From: Cloeon dipterum
Lineage: Eukaryota > Arthropoda > Insecta > Ephemeroptera > Baetidae
Direction of reading: 5' to 3'
NCBI RefSeq assembly: GCF_949628265.1
Contig: NC_088788.1
Location: 36,398,959 to 36,462,958 of the forward strand
DNA: 64,000 bases
Shown here: positions 24,600-37,730 of the stretch, one piece after another
Position numbering within the stretch: the stretch's first letter is position 1
Layout: every line of letters starts with the position of its first letter
Notes under the pieces: generated by a model
Told to the model about the DNA's origin: nothing
Database searches by the model: none
The model's input: only the letters and a program-made list of their open reading frames with translations
Program-made: the position numbers and the translations under genes

Positions 24600-26585
24600 C
24601 AAAGCAATGAAATTAGAATAATTAGTTGTGAACATGAATAAAATTTTAATCCAACACTATAGTATTTAAGAGATAAAAATATGAAGGAGGATATTTGCCA
24701 TTAAAATCCTCCTGATCGGCAGCAGTTAGCAGACTACTGGAACGTACACAAAAATTTAGATATTTTTCGTGGTGTAAGGAGGAATTGTTCACTCTTCGAA
24801 AATAGCTCACGTAAGAGAAGCTTAGTTGAATTTTTGTAGGATATAATTTCGAAATTCTACCACGGAGATGTGAGTGGCGAAGTTGTCAATTTCGTTGCTC
24901 GATTCTCTTTGAGGGCCGAGGGACGTTTTCAACAATCGCTGAGATACAAAATTCTCTGCGGCTAATACTGTAGTTCTTAATTTTGTTTCGGAGGTAATAA
25001 AGTACTGCTGAATCTATTCTGAACGAGGCCTGCGGAGCTGAAACAGATGCCGTTGTTTAGTGCGAGAACGAGTGATTATTAAATTTTGTGTACAATTTTC
25101 AACACTTTAGCCGTTCCTTCCTTGTTAATTTGCCTATTGTAAAATCTATTTAATCAACATATTTGGCTTATTTTTAATATTTTGTCATTTCCTTCTTAAT
25201 CTGCGATGCTCATATTTTTCAGCAATATAAATTTTGGATTAGAGTACTATGAAGTATAAATAGAGTATTCCCCCTTCGCAACTAGTCAAATTCCAGAGTG
25301 GAGAAAAGAAACAACTCGATTTGTTTGCTTGCTGCATGCGAATGCTTTGGTTTTAAGCGTTTTAAGATTATAAATACGTAAACTTTAATTAATACTCAAT
25401 CATTGCCGAGTTGCAATTTTGAGAATCATTTCTAATTTATCCCTCTACGCCTTGTCTGAAATATTTTTAAACCAAATAAAATTACAATCAGTAAATCATG
25501 CAAATTAAATTCTAATTTGTGAAACTTTTGAGATAAGCCGATTTGTTTGCAGCTGTTGAGTTACAGAATCTCATTATATTTAGCAAAAAGGCGGGAGATA
25601 AGCGCGTCACAGCTTCTACTCGACCGTTGGAGCATTCCCTCCCAGCGGTCCCCACATCCGCTTCACCAACGGTTTTGTGTGAGCATCTGCTTCTGCTCTC
25701 TACTCTATACGCGCAACGCGCTTTTTTCACCGCTTCTTGCGCGTTTGGCATAAATTCGCCAAAAATGATGCTTAAAGCTCACAAATTAAATGCAAATAAA
25801 AATTAAAAGCCTCTATCACCTTCGTCTTTTAGTAAATATTTTGAAATATTTTTCTATTCTTAAAATATAAATTGAATTTAACTGATTATAAGTTTCAAAC
25901 ATTAATTTAGACATGTCGACAATTTTTATTTTATTTATTCTTGCTTCTTGGTGTAGGGATCCTACTTAGAAAAAAATAAGTTGACACAGGTGATTTCATT
26001 TTGAGAAATGCAATTAATAAGAATCAGCGCTCGATGCCTCGCACCATTTGTCCGGGTCAGCCTCGCCTGTTGCCGTCAAGCGCCCTTGCTTTCCGCACTG
26101 TAACGTGTAAACGTATACGGATTCGTTAAAAATTCAATTTTTACATTAAAAATCAGTCACAGGAATAAAAATTAAAACGAAGATCTATTTCGTTTTAAAA
26201 ACTTTGCCCAACGGAAATAAAAAAATGTCAATGTTTTCGTGTGAATGTAGATTTTTCTAAAGACAAATTGTAGCCAATGATAAATTGGCTGAACTAGTCG
26301 ATTTAAATTTTTTTTAAATAGCACGTAAAGAAAGAGATATACGCGCGAGAGTAATTTAAAATAATGCCCATTTGAATAGGATATTTTTTTCTATATTGAA
26401 TTCTCGAGCTAGAAAAAATAGAATTGCCAAGAATTGTAATCTTCATAAATTTTTTATTCCAAAGGATGGTATGACGTTCGCTGATTCAGTAAGAATTTTG
26501 AGGTTTTTGAATCCTATATACTGTGGGGCGAAATGAAACAGTCGCTGTGATTAAAATTATCCTCTCAGAACGCTCGCATTTTTAA
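24600..26585. other. Spacer between the two histone pairs, no gene seen
   Basis: About 2 kb with no H1 gene and no other credible frame. 25540-25760 and 26020-26110 are locally GC-rich and might be regulatory. I could not match either to an RNA gene. Confidence 0.45.
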
Positions 26586-26589
26586 TGCA

Positions 26590-26800
26590 TTCCTTACAGT
26601 GTCAATGCAATGGTAGGTATTTGAGCATTTCTGCGATCTTTACACTGGCTACCCAATGTCAGAAATGTGTTTAATTCAGTGACTGCAACAAATGCTCAAA
26701 TAATTCAACGAGCTGGTAGGAGAGGCGCCTTTCCAGTGGTATTAGGGACAAATTTCTGGCATTCCTATGGAAAGATTTTGGTGTGGCGCCTCTGCGTCCA
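26590..26800. repeat. Dispersed repeat family R2, copy 1
   Basis: Shares GGTAGGTATTTGAGC, CTGGCTACCCAATGTCAGA, GAGCTGGTAGGAG and CTTTCCAG in the same order with 42415-42830, and in reverse with 52590-52930. Non-coding. Confidence 0.65.
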
Positions 26801-26879
26801 CTAGTTGTCATTTATTATTTTTTAATTGTTATGTTATAAGATGATTATTGCTTTTGGTCTTTGACTGGAGCGATTTGGT

Positions 26880-26895
26880 GGCCCTGAAAAGGGCC
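26880..26895 (-). terminator. Histone 3' stem-loop of H3
   Basis: Perfect GGCCCTTTTCAGGGCC on the minus strand, about 25 bases past the H3 stop. Confidence 0.93.
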
Positions 26896-26918
26896 GATTT
26901 TGGCTCAAAGTTTGAGGC

Positions 26919-27844
<926 letters not shown>

Positions 27845-27877
27845 GCTACCGCATCACCGCACAGCTTGGCAAAAATC

Positions 27878-27893
27878 GGCCCTTTTCAGGGCC
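27878..27893 (+). terminator. Histone 3' stem-loop of H4
   Basis: GGCCCTTTTCAGGGCC plus ACCCAAA, 33 bases after the stop. Confidence 0.93.
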
Positions 27894-27899
27894 ACCCAA

Positions 27900-28540
27900 A
27901 TATCTCCGTCTAATCTCAAAAGCATTATTGTCTGCTAACAAAGAAGATTTATCGGAATTTTGTTCATGAGATATGAGAATTTAATGATGCACAGAGATAA
28001 GCATCAATTGTTATTTATCAACAATATGAGATCTTCAAACTGTTGCTATGGAGTTTCTTTTAACCTTTTCCGATGATATAATAACAAATTAATAAATTAT
28101 GTCTGTTTCATTCAATTAAAATTCGACAGTTAAATATTTTTTGGCATTTCGATTTTCAGCTGGTTAGGAAAGGTCGAGGAGAGCGTCCATCGGGATTATT
28201 TTTCTGTCCCGAGTTTAAGATGATTTCCCGGGTTCGGAAAAATTGTCTAATCCTGGCTCGCTTGCAAAATTCCATGCAATTATGACCGAAAATATTTAAG
28301 TGGAGTAAAAGTTGCGGCAAATTGTAATCTCAAATTAAAAATAATCATTTCCTCTTGCTCTGTGCTGCGCACTAAGTAAGCAGCACGCACATAAAATGAA
28401 ATAATCTATATTTGTTCGTCTATTTTCCCCTGGGATTCCTGTCCCGAATAAAAATACCCGATCCCGGCTAGTTTCTTTTATAACCGCATATACTTCTGCT
28501 CGGATCTGCGCGAGTAATTCCGAGTATACTCGAATATTTC
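27900..28540. other. Intergenic, no gene seen
   Basis: AT-rich sequence without coding signal. Confidence 0.4.
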
Positions 28541-28544
28541 CCAA

Positions 28545-28905
28545 GCCTTTAGTCGAGAAGAGTCTTAGTGGTGTGCAGTTTTTGCAATTCTGATGGCTAC
28601 AAATCGAGATTTGGTGTTTGCAATATTTTCAAAACACAAAAAATTAAGAAATTCGAGTTTCAAAGTTGAATTCAATTAAAATTTGGTGCCAGTTTGATGG
28701 GCTCGGCGAGAGGATTCCAAAATACACATCGTTAATTTTACGAGATGAGACTCTGCAGTCTTAAAATTTTCTGAAATTGTCCCGTAAGCCCGTTAAAAAT
28801 AAATAATTCGTCAAAAATGTTTTAAAACTAAGGATCGATTTCTGGTGTTAATTTTGTCCTCCGACCCGTGACATTTCGTCTAGAAACCATGGGAACGCTG
28901 ATCAA
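28545..28905 (-). repeat. Dispersed repeat family R1, copy
   Basis: GTGGTGTGCAGTTTTTGCA, CGAGATTTGGTGTTTGCA, GGCTCGGCGAGAGGATTC and the end block CCGACCCGTGACATTTCGTC match other R1 copies (63780-64000 and 55480-55640). Confidence 0.6.
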
Positions 28906-29503
28906 AAAAATTTGCGGGATATTAAATACACCAAAGAAATAGAACGTAAGAAAAACTTCTTCAAATGACTTCGAAATTTAGGATTAAATTAAAGTTGTTG
29001 GATTGTGGGGTATTATCGAGGAGCCCAGAATGGAAAAGCCTTCTTAATTATCAACTTAAGATTTGTATTTCATTGAAGTAAGACTGTAATACAAATAAAT
29101 CACAATAAAAAATATTGCGCATTGAATTTTTATATTCGTCGTTCATTATACAAAAAAAATTTATCACGAAAAGCTTACCCCGAATCCGGATCTTTTAATT
29201 ATTATGTTTCTGCTTCAGCATCTTTTTTCGCACATAATCTCTCCTATTTGACCGTCGTTGTGCGAGGTGGAAGGGTCAGTGCTCAGTGCAGGTATCGCGC
29301 TTATTGCACAGTTACACACTGCCCTCTACCAATTCGGGAGAATACGAACTAGACTTGCGCCAGTAAGCTGAGGCTATAATTTTTTGGTTAACATACACAA
29401 AGTGCGTTTGATAAAGATAATGTGATGCAAAATCAAATCTCATGTGTGGAGTCTTTGCAGCTGGCTAACACAAATGGAGGGGGAAACAAGCAGGCCATCC
29501 TTG

Positions 29504-29512
<9 letters not shown>

Positions 29513-29551
<39 letters not shown>
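29513..29551 (+). repeat. (GT)n microsatellite
   Basis: About 19 uninterrupted GT units, 140 bases upstream of the transporter start codon. Confidence 0.97.
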
Positions 29552-29552
<1 letters not shown>

Positions 29553-29692
29553 GTTTGATGTAGGACAATAACACTCACAAACAAGGTAATGATGATGCTG
29601 TATTATCGTGCTCTTGCCTCGATCTGATAACGCGAGACGCTAGTAGAGCCGACCGTTCTGCGCGCACCATTGCTGATCTGCGACCAGGAGCG

Positions 29693-32600
29693 ATGGCTGC
29701 CTATTTACGGCGATTCTACCATGCCCTTACGCGCAGGTAGGATTTTTTTTTCAAATTTACCCAAGAAAATATTCTGATCTTGGTATACATGTTCCGAACA
29801 GGAAAATGCTGCCGGAGAGCGTGGCCGCGCTGCTGGAGAACTCGCAGATGGCCAGGGTGTTGACCACCCTCGACCTGACTGCCCTGGGAGTCGGCAGCAC
29901 CCTCGGCGTCGGCGTCTACGTCCTCGCCGGCTCTGTCTCGAAAGAGACGGCCGGCCCAGCAGTGGTCATATCTTTCATAATCGCCGCAATCGCGTCGGTG
30001 TTTGCGGGCAAGTACACATATAAAACCATATTCTCGCTTTGATAAGCTTTGATTGAATTTGAATTGCGCGTTGTCGGGACTATTAATTTTTTATGTGAAA
30101 AATGCAAGGGCTAACTTGTCAAGGACACGTGCATATCTTAAAAGATTGTGTGTGCATCGAGTGTTTACATACACTTGAAAAAGAGCGTCTATTTTTTCTA
30201 TCTGTCTGCAACGTCAAGTGCTGCCGAAAATCAAGTGCACGAAAGCTCGTTGGACTATTCGCTTCGGGTTTCGTTCAAAGCGTGCTTTGATTAGAACGTG
30301 CCAAACCATGATTGATTATGAGTAGTTGATTACCATCTTTCAATTTCGCAATTTGAAACTGCCAGTAGCAGTTCCATGGGGGATTAATATTGATCCGGCC
30401 ATCATCTCTTCTCTCACAAGATAAAATATCTTTTACGGTTCAGGCCATTAACGATACAAAGAGATTTGGTCTTGCTTTGTGTGGCCCCTCGAGGATTCAC
30501 AACGTCACCGGCAGAAAAAGAGAGAGGCCGAATATAACGGAAACTGTCTTTGAGGCAGAAAAGAATCCAAAGATGGAATTGATACTGAAATCAAATCTGA
30601 AATTTGTTCCTGAATATTAATAAAGTGGTTGGAGCTTTCATCTTTGCTGTTAAAATTTAGCATGGGGGTTAAAAGGGGTGGGGTGACAACCCCCTAAACC
30701 CTTCAGCTAGTCAGAAAGAGTCTAACGATGGGTATTTTTTTGAAATTCTGATAGTTAGAACCGGAGATTTGGAGTTGCAAATATTTTGAAAACATGAAAA
30801 AGTCGACTAATTCTTTATTGTTCGAGTTTTGAAGCGTAATTCCTCGAAAACCAATAAGATCACCGATCTGGAATATTCATAAAAGTTAACACATGCCATA
30901 GAACATCTTCAAGGCGCATTTTCAACTTTCAAAAATCCTGAGCACATTCCCAAATTTGTTTAGAAACTAATATTAACAAAAGTGGCCGTTGACCTTGAGC
31001 TAGGCCATCAAATTTGGTGTCAGTTCGATCAAAATTGTTCGTTAAAATTGAACCGCAAGGTTGGTCTCTAAGTTTTCATCTACTACAAAATTTTAATTCA
31101 ATGCCCCCGTGTATAAAATGCAATTATTCTGCAACAGTTTTGCGTTACATTCCACAGGTTTGTGCTACGCCGAATTTGGCGCTCGAGTGCCGAAAGCCGG
31201 ATCTGCGTACGTCTACAGTTATGTGTGCGTCGGTGAGTTTGTGGCTTTCATCATCGGTTGGAATTTGGTGCTCGAGTACGTAGTAGGTGAGCCGGTAGCA
31301 ACATATTTTTGATTGATTCGTCCCTGCTGACAATGCGACTCTTTCTCAAGGTTCGGCGAGCGTGGTGCGGGGGTTGAGCGGCTACGTGGACAACCTCTTC
31401 GGCAACGTGATGGCCGAGGCCTTTCAAGACCTCCTCTCCATAGACGTTGCTTTTCTCTCTCCGTACATTGATTTCTTTGCCTTTGGACTGTCCCTCGTGT
31501 TTGCAGGTAGGATTACATAATTCGAAGGTGTGTTAAAAAATAGAGAGGATCCTAGCTTGAATGATTCATTGAATAATCATTTTAAACTTTAGTTTTTGAC
31601 GTCATTTAGCAATCAAAGAGATATCAATTTCTACAATGCCATTGTGATACTTTAAAGTATCTTATCGAGTCCGTTTTCTTTGCGATTACTGTAATAAAAA
31701 GGGGCATTTTAATCTGCAATTGTCTTCAAAATTGTACCCAATTGACAGTTCTGAAAATGATTGTAGCCTTGAAATAATTAAATTAGTGGCAGTGTTGGCC
31801 TTAAAAGCAATAAAGTCAATAAGTCGTCATCTTCACTTTGAGTTTTGACAAGCCAACTTTGGAACTAATACCTCCTGGAAGTTTGCCAAGCGCACAGAGA
31901 TAAAATTTGTAGGAAGTAGAAAAATAGCGAGCGAACAAGTCCATTTAGCTTGCCAAGAAAAGCATTCAGGCGCGCATCATTAATTTTTCAGTCGCTCTGG
32001 CACTCGGCGTGAAGGAGTCTTCCAACTTCAACAACGTCTTCACCATTATCAACCTTGCGGTGGTGGCCTACGTCATCATTTGCGGTCTGTTCAAAGGTCA
32101 GCAGCACAAAACAAAAGGGAAACTCGGAGGCAAAGTCAAAATAAATCATGTGTTGCAGTTGACATCGCGAACTGGTCCATCGACATCGACGATATACCTG
32201 AGGAAAACAAACCGACCGCCGGAAAAGGCGGATTCGCGCCGTTCGGAATTAACGGCATCATCAAAGGAGCCGCCACTTGTTTCTATGGGTTTGTCGGCTT
32301 TGACTGCGTCGCTACCACAGGTTAGCTTGAATAATTACTGTGATCCCCTCCCCCCCCCCCCCAAGCCACCGAGTATCAGCACTGCTGAACGCAACCGGTG
32401 TTGCGGGCGAGTGCAGCGGATTGCATAACGCAACTTTGGCAGGCGTTATCATTAACAAATACTAACACGAATTCGTCCTGGTCCCGGTAAAACTGCGCAA
32501 CGTTCAACAAACACCCAAATTTTCATTGTCAAATTGATTGTTGCCCTTTTCTTGCAACAAGGAAATTCGCGTTTGGTTGTTGAAAGTTGCGCAATTTTGC

Positions 32601-34591
32601 CGCTACCAGGACGAATTGTAGGGCTCACTCTCAATTAATTTTACTCTCTAAATCTTAATTGTCCGGATAAACTATTTAATTAGAAATTTTCATTTTTCAA
32701 TGACAGTTAGATTTCTTGTAGATTGGTGTTTCCTTAAGAGAATTAATAATCGTTTGTAATTTTTATACTTTTTGTTGAGTACTAAGTATGTTGTAGGGTG
32801 CAATAGAAGTTTTGAAATATCTAATTGAAGCAATTTCCCCGGAAAATCAGAATAAAATCTGGAAAACCGGCCTCTCGGAGCTTACAAAATTGAGATTAAT
32901 ATAATTTGATATTTAATTGCTTTCTAATTTCGGGGAAAAATATTGCCCTAAGTATTGGTTCGATTTGCAAGATCTGCACACCACTAGAACGGCTTTTAGA
33001 ATATGACCCTTAGGAAGCCATCAGGGTGCTCAGGAAACACCCTGATGAGCACTCTGATGGCTTCCGAAGGAGTTTTTTTAATATTTCGACTAACATGATT
33101 ACTTTTAATCAACTTGAAGATATTAAAATAAGGAAAGCAATTGAAAACTCATTTTTATCTTCTTTGTTTGACATTTGACAGGCGAGGAAGCAAAAAACCC
33201 ACAGAAAGCAATCCCGCTCGCCATCACCATTTCCCTAGCCATCATCGCTTTCGCCTACATTGGAGTTTCGACCGTGCTGACCTTGATGTGGCCCTACTAT
33301 CTGCAGGTATTCACTCCATTCAGGATCAAACGAACGCGTGTTGCAAAATGTGAATGACTGTAGGATCCGGACGCGCCTCTGCCTTTCGTGTTCAGAGAGC
33401 TTGGCTGGGACATTGCCGCGTGGATCGTCAGCATCGGCGCCATTTTCGGCCTCTGCGCCAGGTAAAAAGGCCCCTCTTGCCACATGAGCAATTTTAATTT
33501 TGTTCCCAATCAGCTTGATGGGCGCCATGCTGCCGCTGCCCCGCGTCCTCTACGCCATGGCCAACGACGGCATCATTTTCCGCTTCCTGGGCAAAATTCA
33601 TCCCCGCTTCCAGACTCCCTTTTTGGGCACTTGTTTGGCTGGTTTGCTGACAGGCAAGTCTTTAATTAATTCACTAATTAGGTCTTCGTAATATAATAAC
33701 ATAATTTCTGAGAGAATTTCAACGAATTTGAATTAACCGAATGCAGGTATTTTGGCGGCTGTTTTCGACCTGCAGCAGTTGGTCGACATGATGAGCATCG
33801 GCACTCTGCTGGCCTATTCCATTGTGGCTGCCTGCGTGCTTCTCCTGCGGTATCAGCCCGAAGGCGAAGAAGTTGAAAAGGCCGTTAAATATGGGCACAT
33901 CTCTTTCTTCTCGCAGCTTTTCAACACCAAAAGAATAAAGTCACCCTCGAACATGTCGGCTGGCATCGTCACCTGGGGCGTCATGCTTTACCGTGAGGCG
34001 GAAAAAACTCTCGCTCGCGTCTGGTCTATTCTAATCCACTGCCTCTCGTTTCAGTTGTTTTTGTTCTGGCCGCGGGGGGCGTGCTGAAATTCGCAGAGGA
34101 GCCGCTGGTCTCAGGAGAGTGGTGGGCAATCACCCTCATGGCGATTACTGCTCTTCTCTGCATCCTCAACCTAGTGGTCATTGGCCTGCAGCCCTCTTCC
34201 GGAGCAAAGCTTTTCTTCAGGGTGAGAGAAATTCAGATTATCGAACAAAGATGAGGGAAAATTGAAATTGATTCTTCCGCAAACAGGTACCACTGGTGCC
34301 TCTCATTCCCGGTCTCAGCATTTTCATCAATATTTACCTGATGCTTATGTTGGATCCTAACACGTGGATCCGATTCGCCGTGTGGATGGCAATAGGTAGT
34401 GATACATTTTGCGCGCACGTCTTCCTTTCTTTACTCTCTTTTTTCCAGGCTTCTTGATGTACTTCTCTTACGGAATCTGGCAGAGCGAGGAAAATAAGAA
34501 GGATAGCGGTAGGAGGTCTGTCATCTACGCTCACACCAACGTGGCTTTCGAAGATGACGAGGAGAAGGTGAAAAGGAGAAGTTCAGACTAG
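29693..34591 (+). CDS. Cationic amino-acid transporter (CAT, SLC7A1-4 type)
   Basis: Thirteen exons: 29693-29736, 29802-30007, 31158-31286, 31351-31506, 31992-32096, 32159-32320, 33182-33306, 33364-33461, 33514-33653, 33747-33992, 34055-34221, 34287-34395 and 34449-34591, giving 609 residues. Family motifs: [16 protein letters not shown] in helix 1, [71 protein letters not shown], and [15 protein letters not shown]. The C-terminal part adds the helices that give CATs 14 spans ([18 protein letters not shown] and [14 protein letters not shown]). It imports Arg, Lys and ornithine across the plasma membrane; insect members such as slimfast feed TOR signalling. Introns 30008-31157 and 33654-33746 start with GC, not GT. 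Which paralogue this is cannot be decided here. Confidence 0.95.
30655..31045 (-). repeat. Dispersed repeat family R1, copy in transporter intron 2
   Basis: AACCGGAGATTTGGAGTTGCA, TAAAAGTTAACACATGCC and AAATTTGGTGTCAGTTCGAT match other R1 copies. It lies wholly inside the intron. Confidence 0.6.
32349..32362 (+). repeat. Poly-C tract
   Basis: A run of about 14 C just after exon 6 of the transporter. Confidence 0.9.
32470..32617. mobile_element. Short MITE in transporter intron 6
   Basis: Inverted ends AATTCGTCCTGG and CCAGGACGAATT extend imperfectly to ~46 bp each (GCGCAACGTTCAACAA against TTGTTGAAAGTTGCGC), with a ~55-bp middle. The target duplication is unclear. Confidence 0.75.
33008..33070 (+). 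ncRNA. miRNA-like hairpin in transporter intron 6
   Basis: The 25-base arms 33008-33032 and 33046-33070 pair with one A-G mismatch and one G-T wobble around a 13-base loop. The inner stem is GGAAGCCATCAGGGTGCTCA against TGAGCACTCTGATGGCTTCC. An alternative 8-bp stem (TCAGGGTG/CACCCTGA) can form across the loop. It is sense-oriented in an intron, like many host-intron miRNAs. I recognise no known miRNA seed; it may instead be a small foldback repeat. Confidence 0.4.
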
Positions 34592-34617
34592 ATCGAGTTG
34601 TAAGGAATAAGGATGAA

Positions 34618-34623
34618 AATAAA
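34618..34623 (+). terminator. Poly(A) signal of the transporter gene
   Basis: AATAAA 27 bases after the stop. Confidence 0.7.
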
Positions 34624-34629
34624 GTTACT

Positions 34630-35840
34630 ATTATTTAAAATATCAATTTGACGTTGACACACACCCCACGCGCGACTAATTGACTCCTCAGTCAGCTGTC
34701 GGATTAAAAATGACCAGTGCGAAAAATACCTGTCCGGCTTTTATTTCCAGCCACGTGCTGGATTAAATTGTGTGAAATTTGCACCATCAAACAGCGTCAA
34801 ATGTAATGAAAGTCAACAAGGCTTCTCCATTTTCGCTGTCACGCGCATCAATTCGTCGGCCTGAGTGTGGTGGGTGGCGGCGTACAATTTTAATTACGTA
34901 CAAACAGCATGGTGTGCGGCGCACCCCGCATTATAGACAACAGCTTTGCAATCAATACTCAAGGCCGAGTAAGCGCGCGGCTGATCCTGCTCGTAGATAG
35001 TGAGTAATTGAAGCGAAAGATCGATCGGCCTGCTTGAGCCATCTGCCTCGCGCGGCAAAAACGGACACACGCACAACGTGCAAGCAAACACGAATAATTC
35101 AACCGAAATGGCGGGATTTCCAGGGGTTTTGGCATGTTTGGGCAATAATTTCTACATCGTTTCTTCCTTCTATTGAAATACTAGACTTTCATCCCCTGAA
35201 ATTTATTCATGCACGCTGAAAAGGAGAAAACCAGCAAAAAGCGAGTGGGAACAAATCCAAATGGAATGCAAGAGAATCAAATATCTATAGTTGCAAATCA
35301 TCCTTTTGCTCTCGATCCTTAAACATGATTTGGTCAAGTCTTCCTCTCAATTTTGAAAATTTTGAGCTCGAATAAATAATTGCATCGCTGTCGATTCGTT
35401 GTTTGCGTGGGTGTCCGGTTTGTCTCGTCTGTGTCTTATTTCGCAATCTGCAGTTCGCCGAGCAGTCATGTTTTATTCAGCGCTTGAGTGGAAGGCGCGC
35501 GCGAAATGTGTCACGGATGTAACAACATCAGCAAAGGGCAGAACACGGAAAGGTTCGTCATTGGCACGTCGTTCGGTGGCGCAAAATTTATGCACACACG
35601 TGCACATGCACCGACGAGGAAAAAAAGACGTGCGTTTGATGTTCCTCCACTTGCTCTCACAAGATTGAATCAAACTGGCTCTCTCTTTCATGCAAATTGC
35701 GATCCACTTTCGTTTCTGCACCCGGCCTTGTGGTTTTCTGTCTGTTCCCTGTTCTAACGGCTTTAGTGTCATGTGCTACACATTAAAAGTCGATATAAAC
35801 CGGGTTTGTTCACCAGCTGCTGAAGCTCTTTTAGTATTCG
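34630..35840. other. Intergenic, no gene seen
   Basis: Short frames on both strands overlap each other and show no coding pattern. Confidence 0.4.
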
Positions 35841-35845
35841 AATCG

Positions 35846-36085
35846 ACCAATAGATGGCGCCAGTGGTTTCTTTCGATTTTAATGAACTTGCGCTGTGGTT
35901 TAAGCTGCTGCTGTGCATTCTGCTTATGGAATTATATCTTTAGACGTCCTGAACATTAAAATAATCAGTCCAGCCGGAAAAAAATGGTTTTCACTTTTCT
36001 ACGGCGATTGGCTTAACCGATTTTGAGTTTCAGCACGTCAAAAGAAAATAACTTAAGTGAAGAATGCACAGTGGCAGGATAGGCA
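35846..36085. mobile_element. MITE copy C, right end truncated
   Basis: Begins ACCAATAGATGGCGCCAG and shares GCGATTGGCTTAACCGATTT and GAAGAATGCACAGTGGCAGG with copies A and B. The far terminal repeat is missing. Confidence 0.75.
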
Positions 36086-36860
36086 CGTTGTGTTAGCCAA
36101 TCAGCATCAAGGATTTGCTACTGTCTCAAATTTGAGTGTTTAAAATCGCAATCAAATTGAATTTCTGAGATAATAAATCGATACCAAACAAATCTGCTCA
36201 CGTCAACATTTAGATCATGTTAAAGCATTATCTAAAATGCGATACAAACCAAAATTCGAACGGTTGAAATGCGAGTTTCAAGTTTCTTTCAATTTCCTGA
36301 ACGTTGTTTGGAGGATTCAGCTTATCGAGTATTAAATTTCATCGCAAAATAGGAATATTGTGGGGCAATCAGCTAAGGTGGCAAGAAGAGCTCAAGTTGC
36401 ATGCCCGCAACTGGATGCGTAATGATGGTTGAAAAGCAGCTCTTGCCTCGTGATTCTTTTCATCTTCGCTCTTTGCTCTCGATGTCAAAGGAAGTGAGTT
36501 ATTAAATTTCGAAGATGACACACGCGCGCCTGCACTGAAAAGCTATAAAATCAGCGAGCTGTGAGGAAAATGTATATTGCTATAACTTCTTTCTAGAACA
36601 ATCGATCTTGAAAAATCTAGAAAAAACTATGCACAAAACAAAGACTATTAACAAAGATTATTATTATTACACAAAAAAAATATACCTTTTAAGAATTTAT
36701 AAAGCCGAAATTGAACCGAAATTATCTTTTTTATATTATCTAGCACAATATGCGTGTGAAATCTATATTTTCCCCTGTAAGTATGTATTGTTTTGTTATT
36801 GATAACATTTCTATTATTGCCGCTGGGAGAATGTTGTTGTAGCCTCCTAATTTAATTTAA

Positions 36861-37295
36861 AGTGGAATGATACTGGGCAACAATTGAAAATTATTTAAAT
36901 TGTTGGATGCCATACACAATTGATCGATTAACAATTTGTTCAACAATTTGCAATAATAAAAAATGGACCTTCCTACAATAAAAATTCAAATTTTGCCAAT
37001 TTTCTCCAAAATTTACAGTGCTCGAACATATTTTCTTGGCATATTCCGATTCCTCTCGTCGAGATCTGTCCAACGGTGTATGCCACTTATTGGGGAAACT
37101 CTTGGTTTTGAAATTAAATCGGATTTCAAGTAAGGAGACAGCCATTGCCATTTGAAAAGCACGCTAACTTTCCAGCCAATTTTCTCAAAATATTACAGCG
37201 CTCCTTAGGTCAATTAAGGCTTTAACTGAATCCTAAGGGGCGAGGTTATGCATTGGCAACAAGCATTTTCCAGGCTTTTCCAGTATCATTCCTCT
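36861..37295 (+). mobile_element. TTAA-flanked MITE, solo copy
   Basis: TTAA at 36857-36860 and 37296-37299. Inverted ends AGTGGAATGATACTGG and CCAGTATCATTCCTCT. The body is ~85-88% identical to the copies inside the foldback arms, which shows it is an independent element. Confidence 0.82.
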
Positions 37296-37730
37296 TTAAT
37301 TTCAATTTATTTGTCCTTCAGGTTTTGATCTTCTTACACTGCACTCTATCTGATTGCAAACAATGTCCCAAAAGAAAAAATACAAAAACAAACAATAATA
37401 GACATCATTGGTGTTAATTATAATTGTTAAGGCCATGGATTTAATTAATTGTTTTTAAAAAGGACTTCCAGCCCTCACCTTTGCTATCAGTTTTTACTTT
37501 TCATATTTAAAAAAAACAATAAATTCACATGTGAAAACGACAATCAGGACAGCAGTGAACGGCCCAGCATTGTCACTCGTTATCTCGAAGATTTTGCTTA
37601 TCAGTCAGCGAGGCGTGCATCGCGATTCCACGGTAAATTATCTCGGTCCGATTGTGTCTAATGCAAATTATTGATTTTGATAGATTGCAGCAGTTGCGAC
37701 TTCTCCAACTGGTATAGATTTGCCTGCCAC

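Noticed and set aside
24600-26585. Histone H1 or an snRNA gene between the histone pairs
   Set aside because: Looked for Lys/Ala-rich frames and snRNA landmarks and found none.
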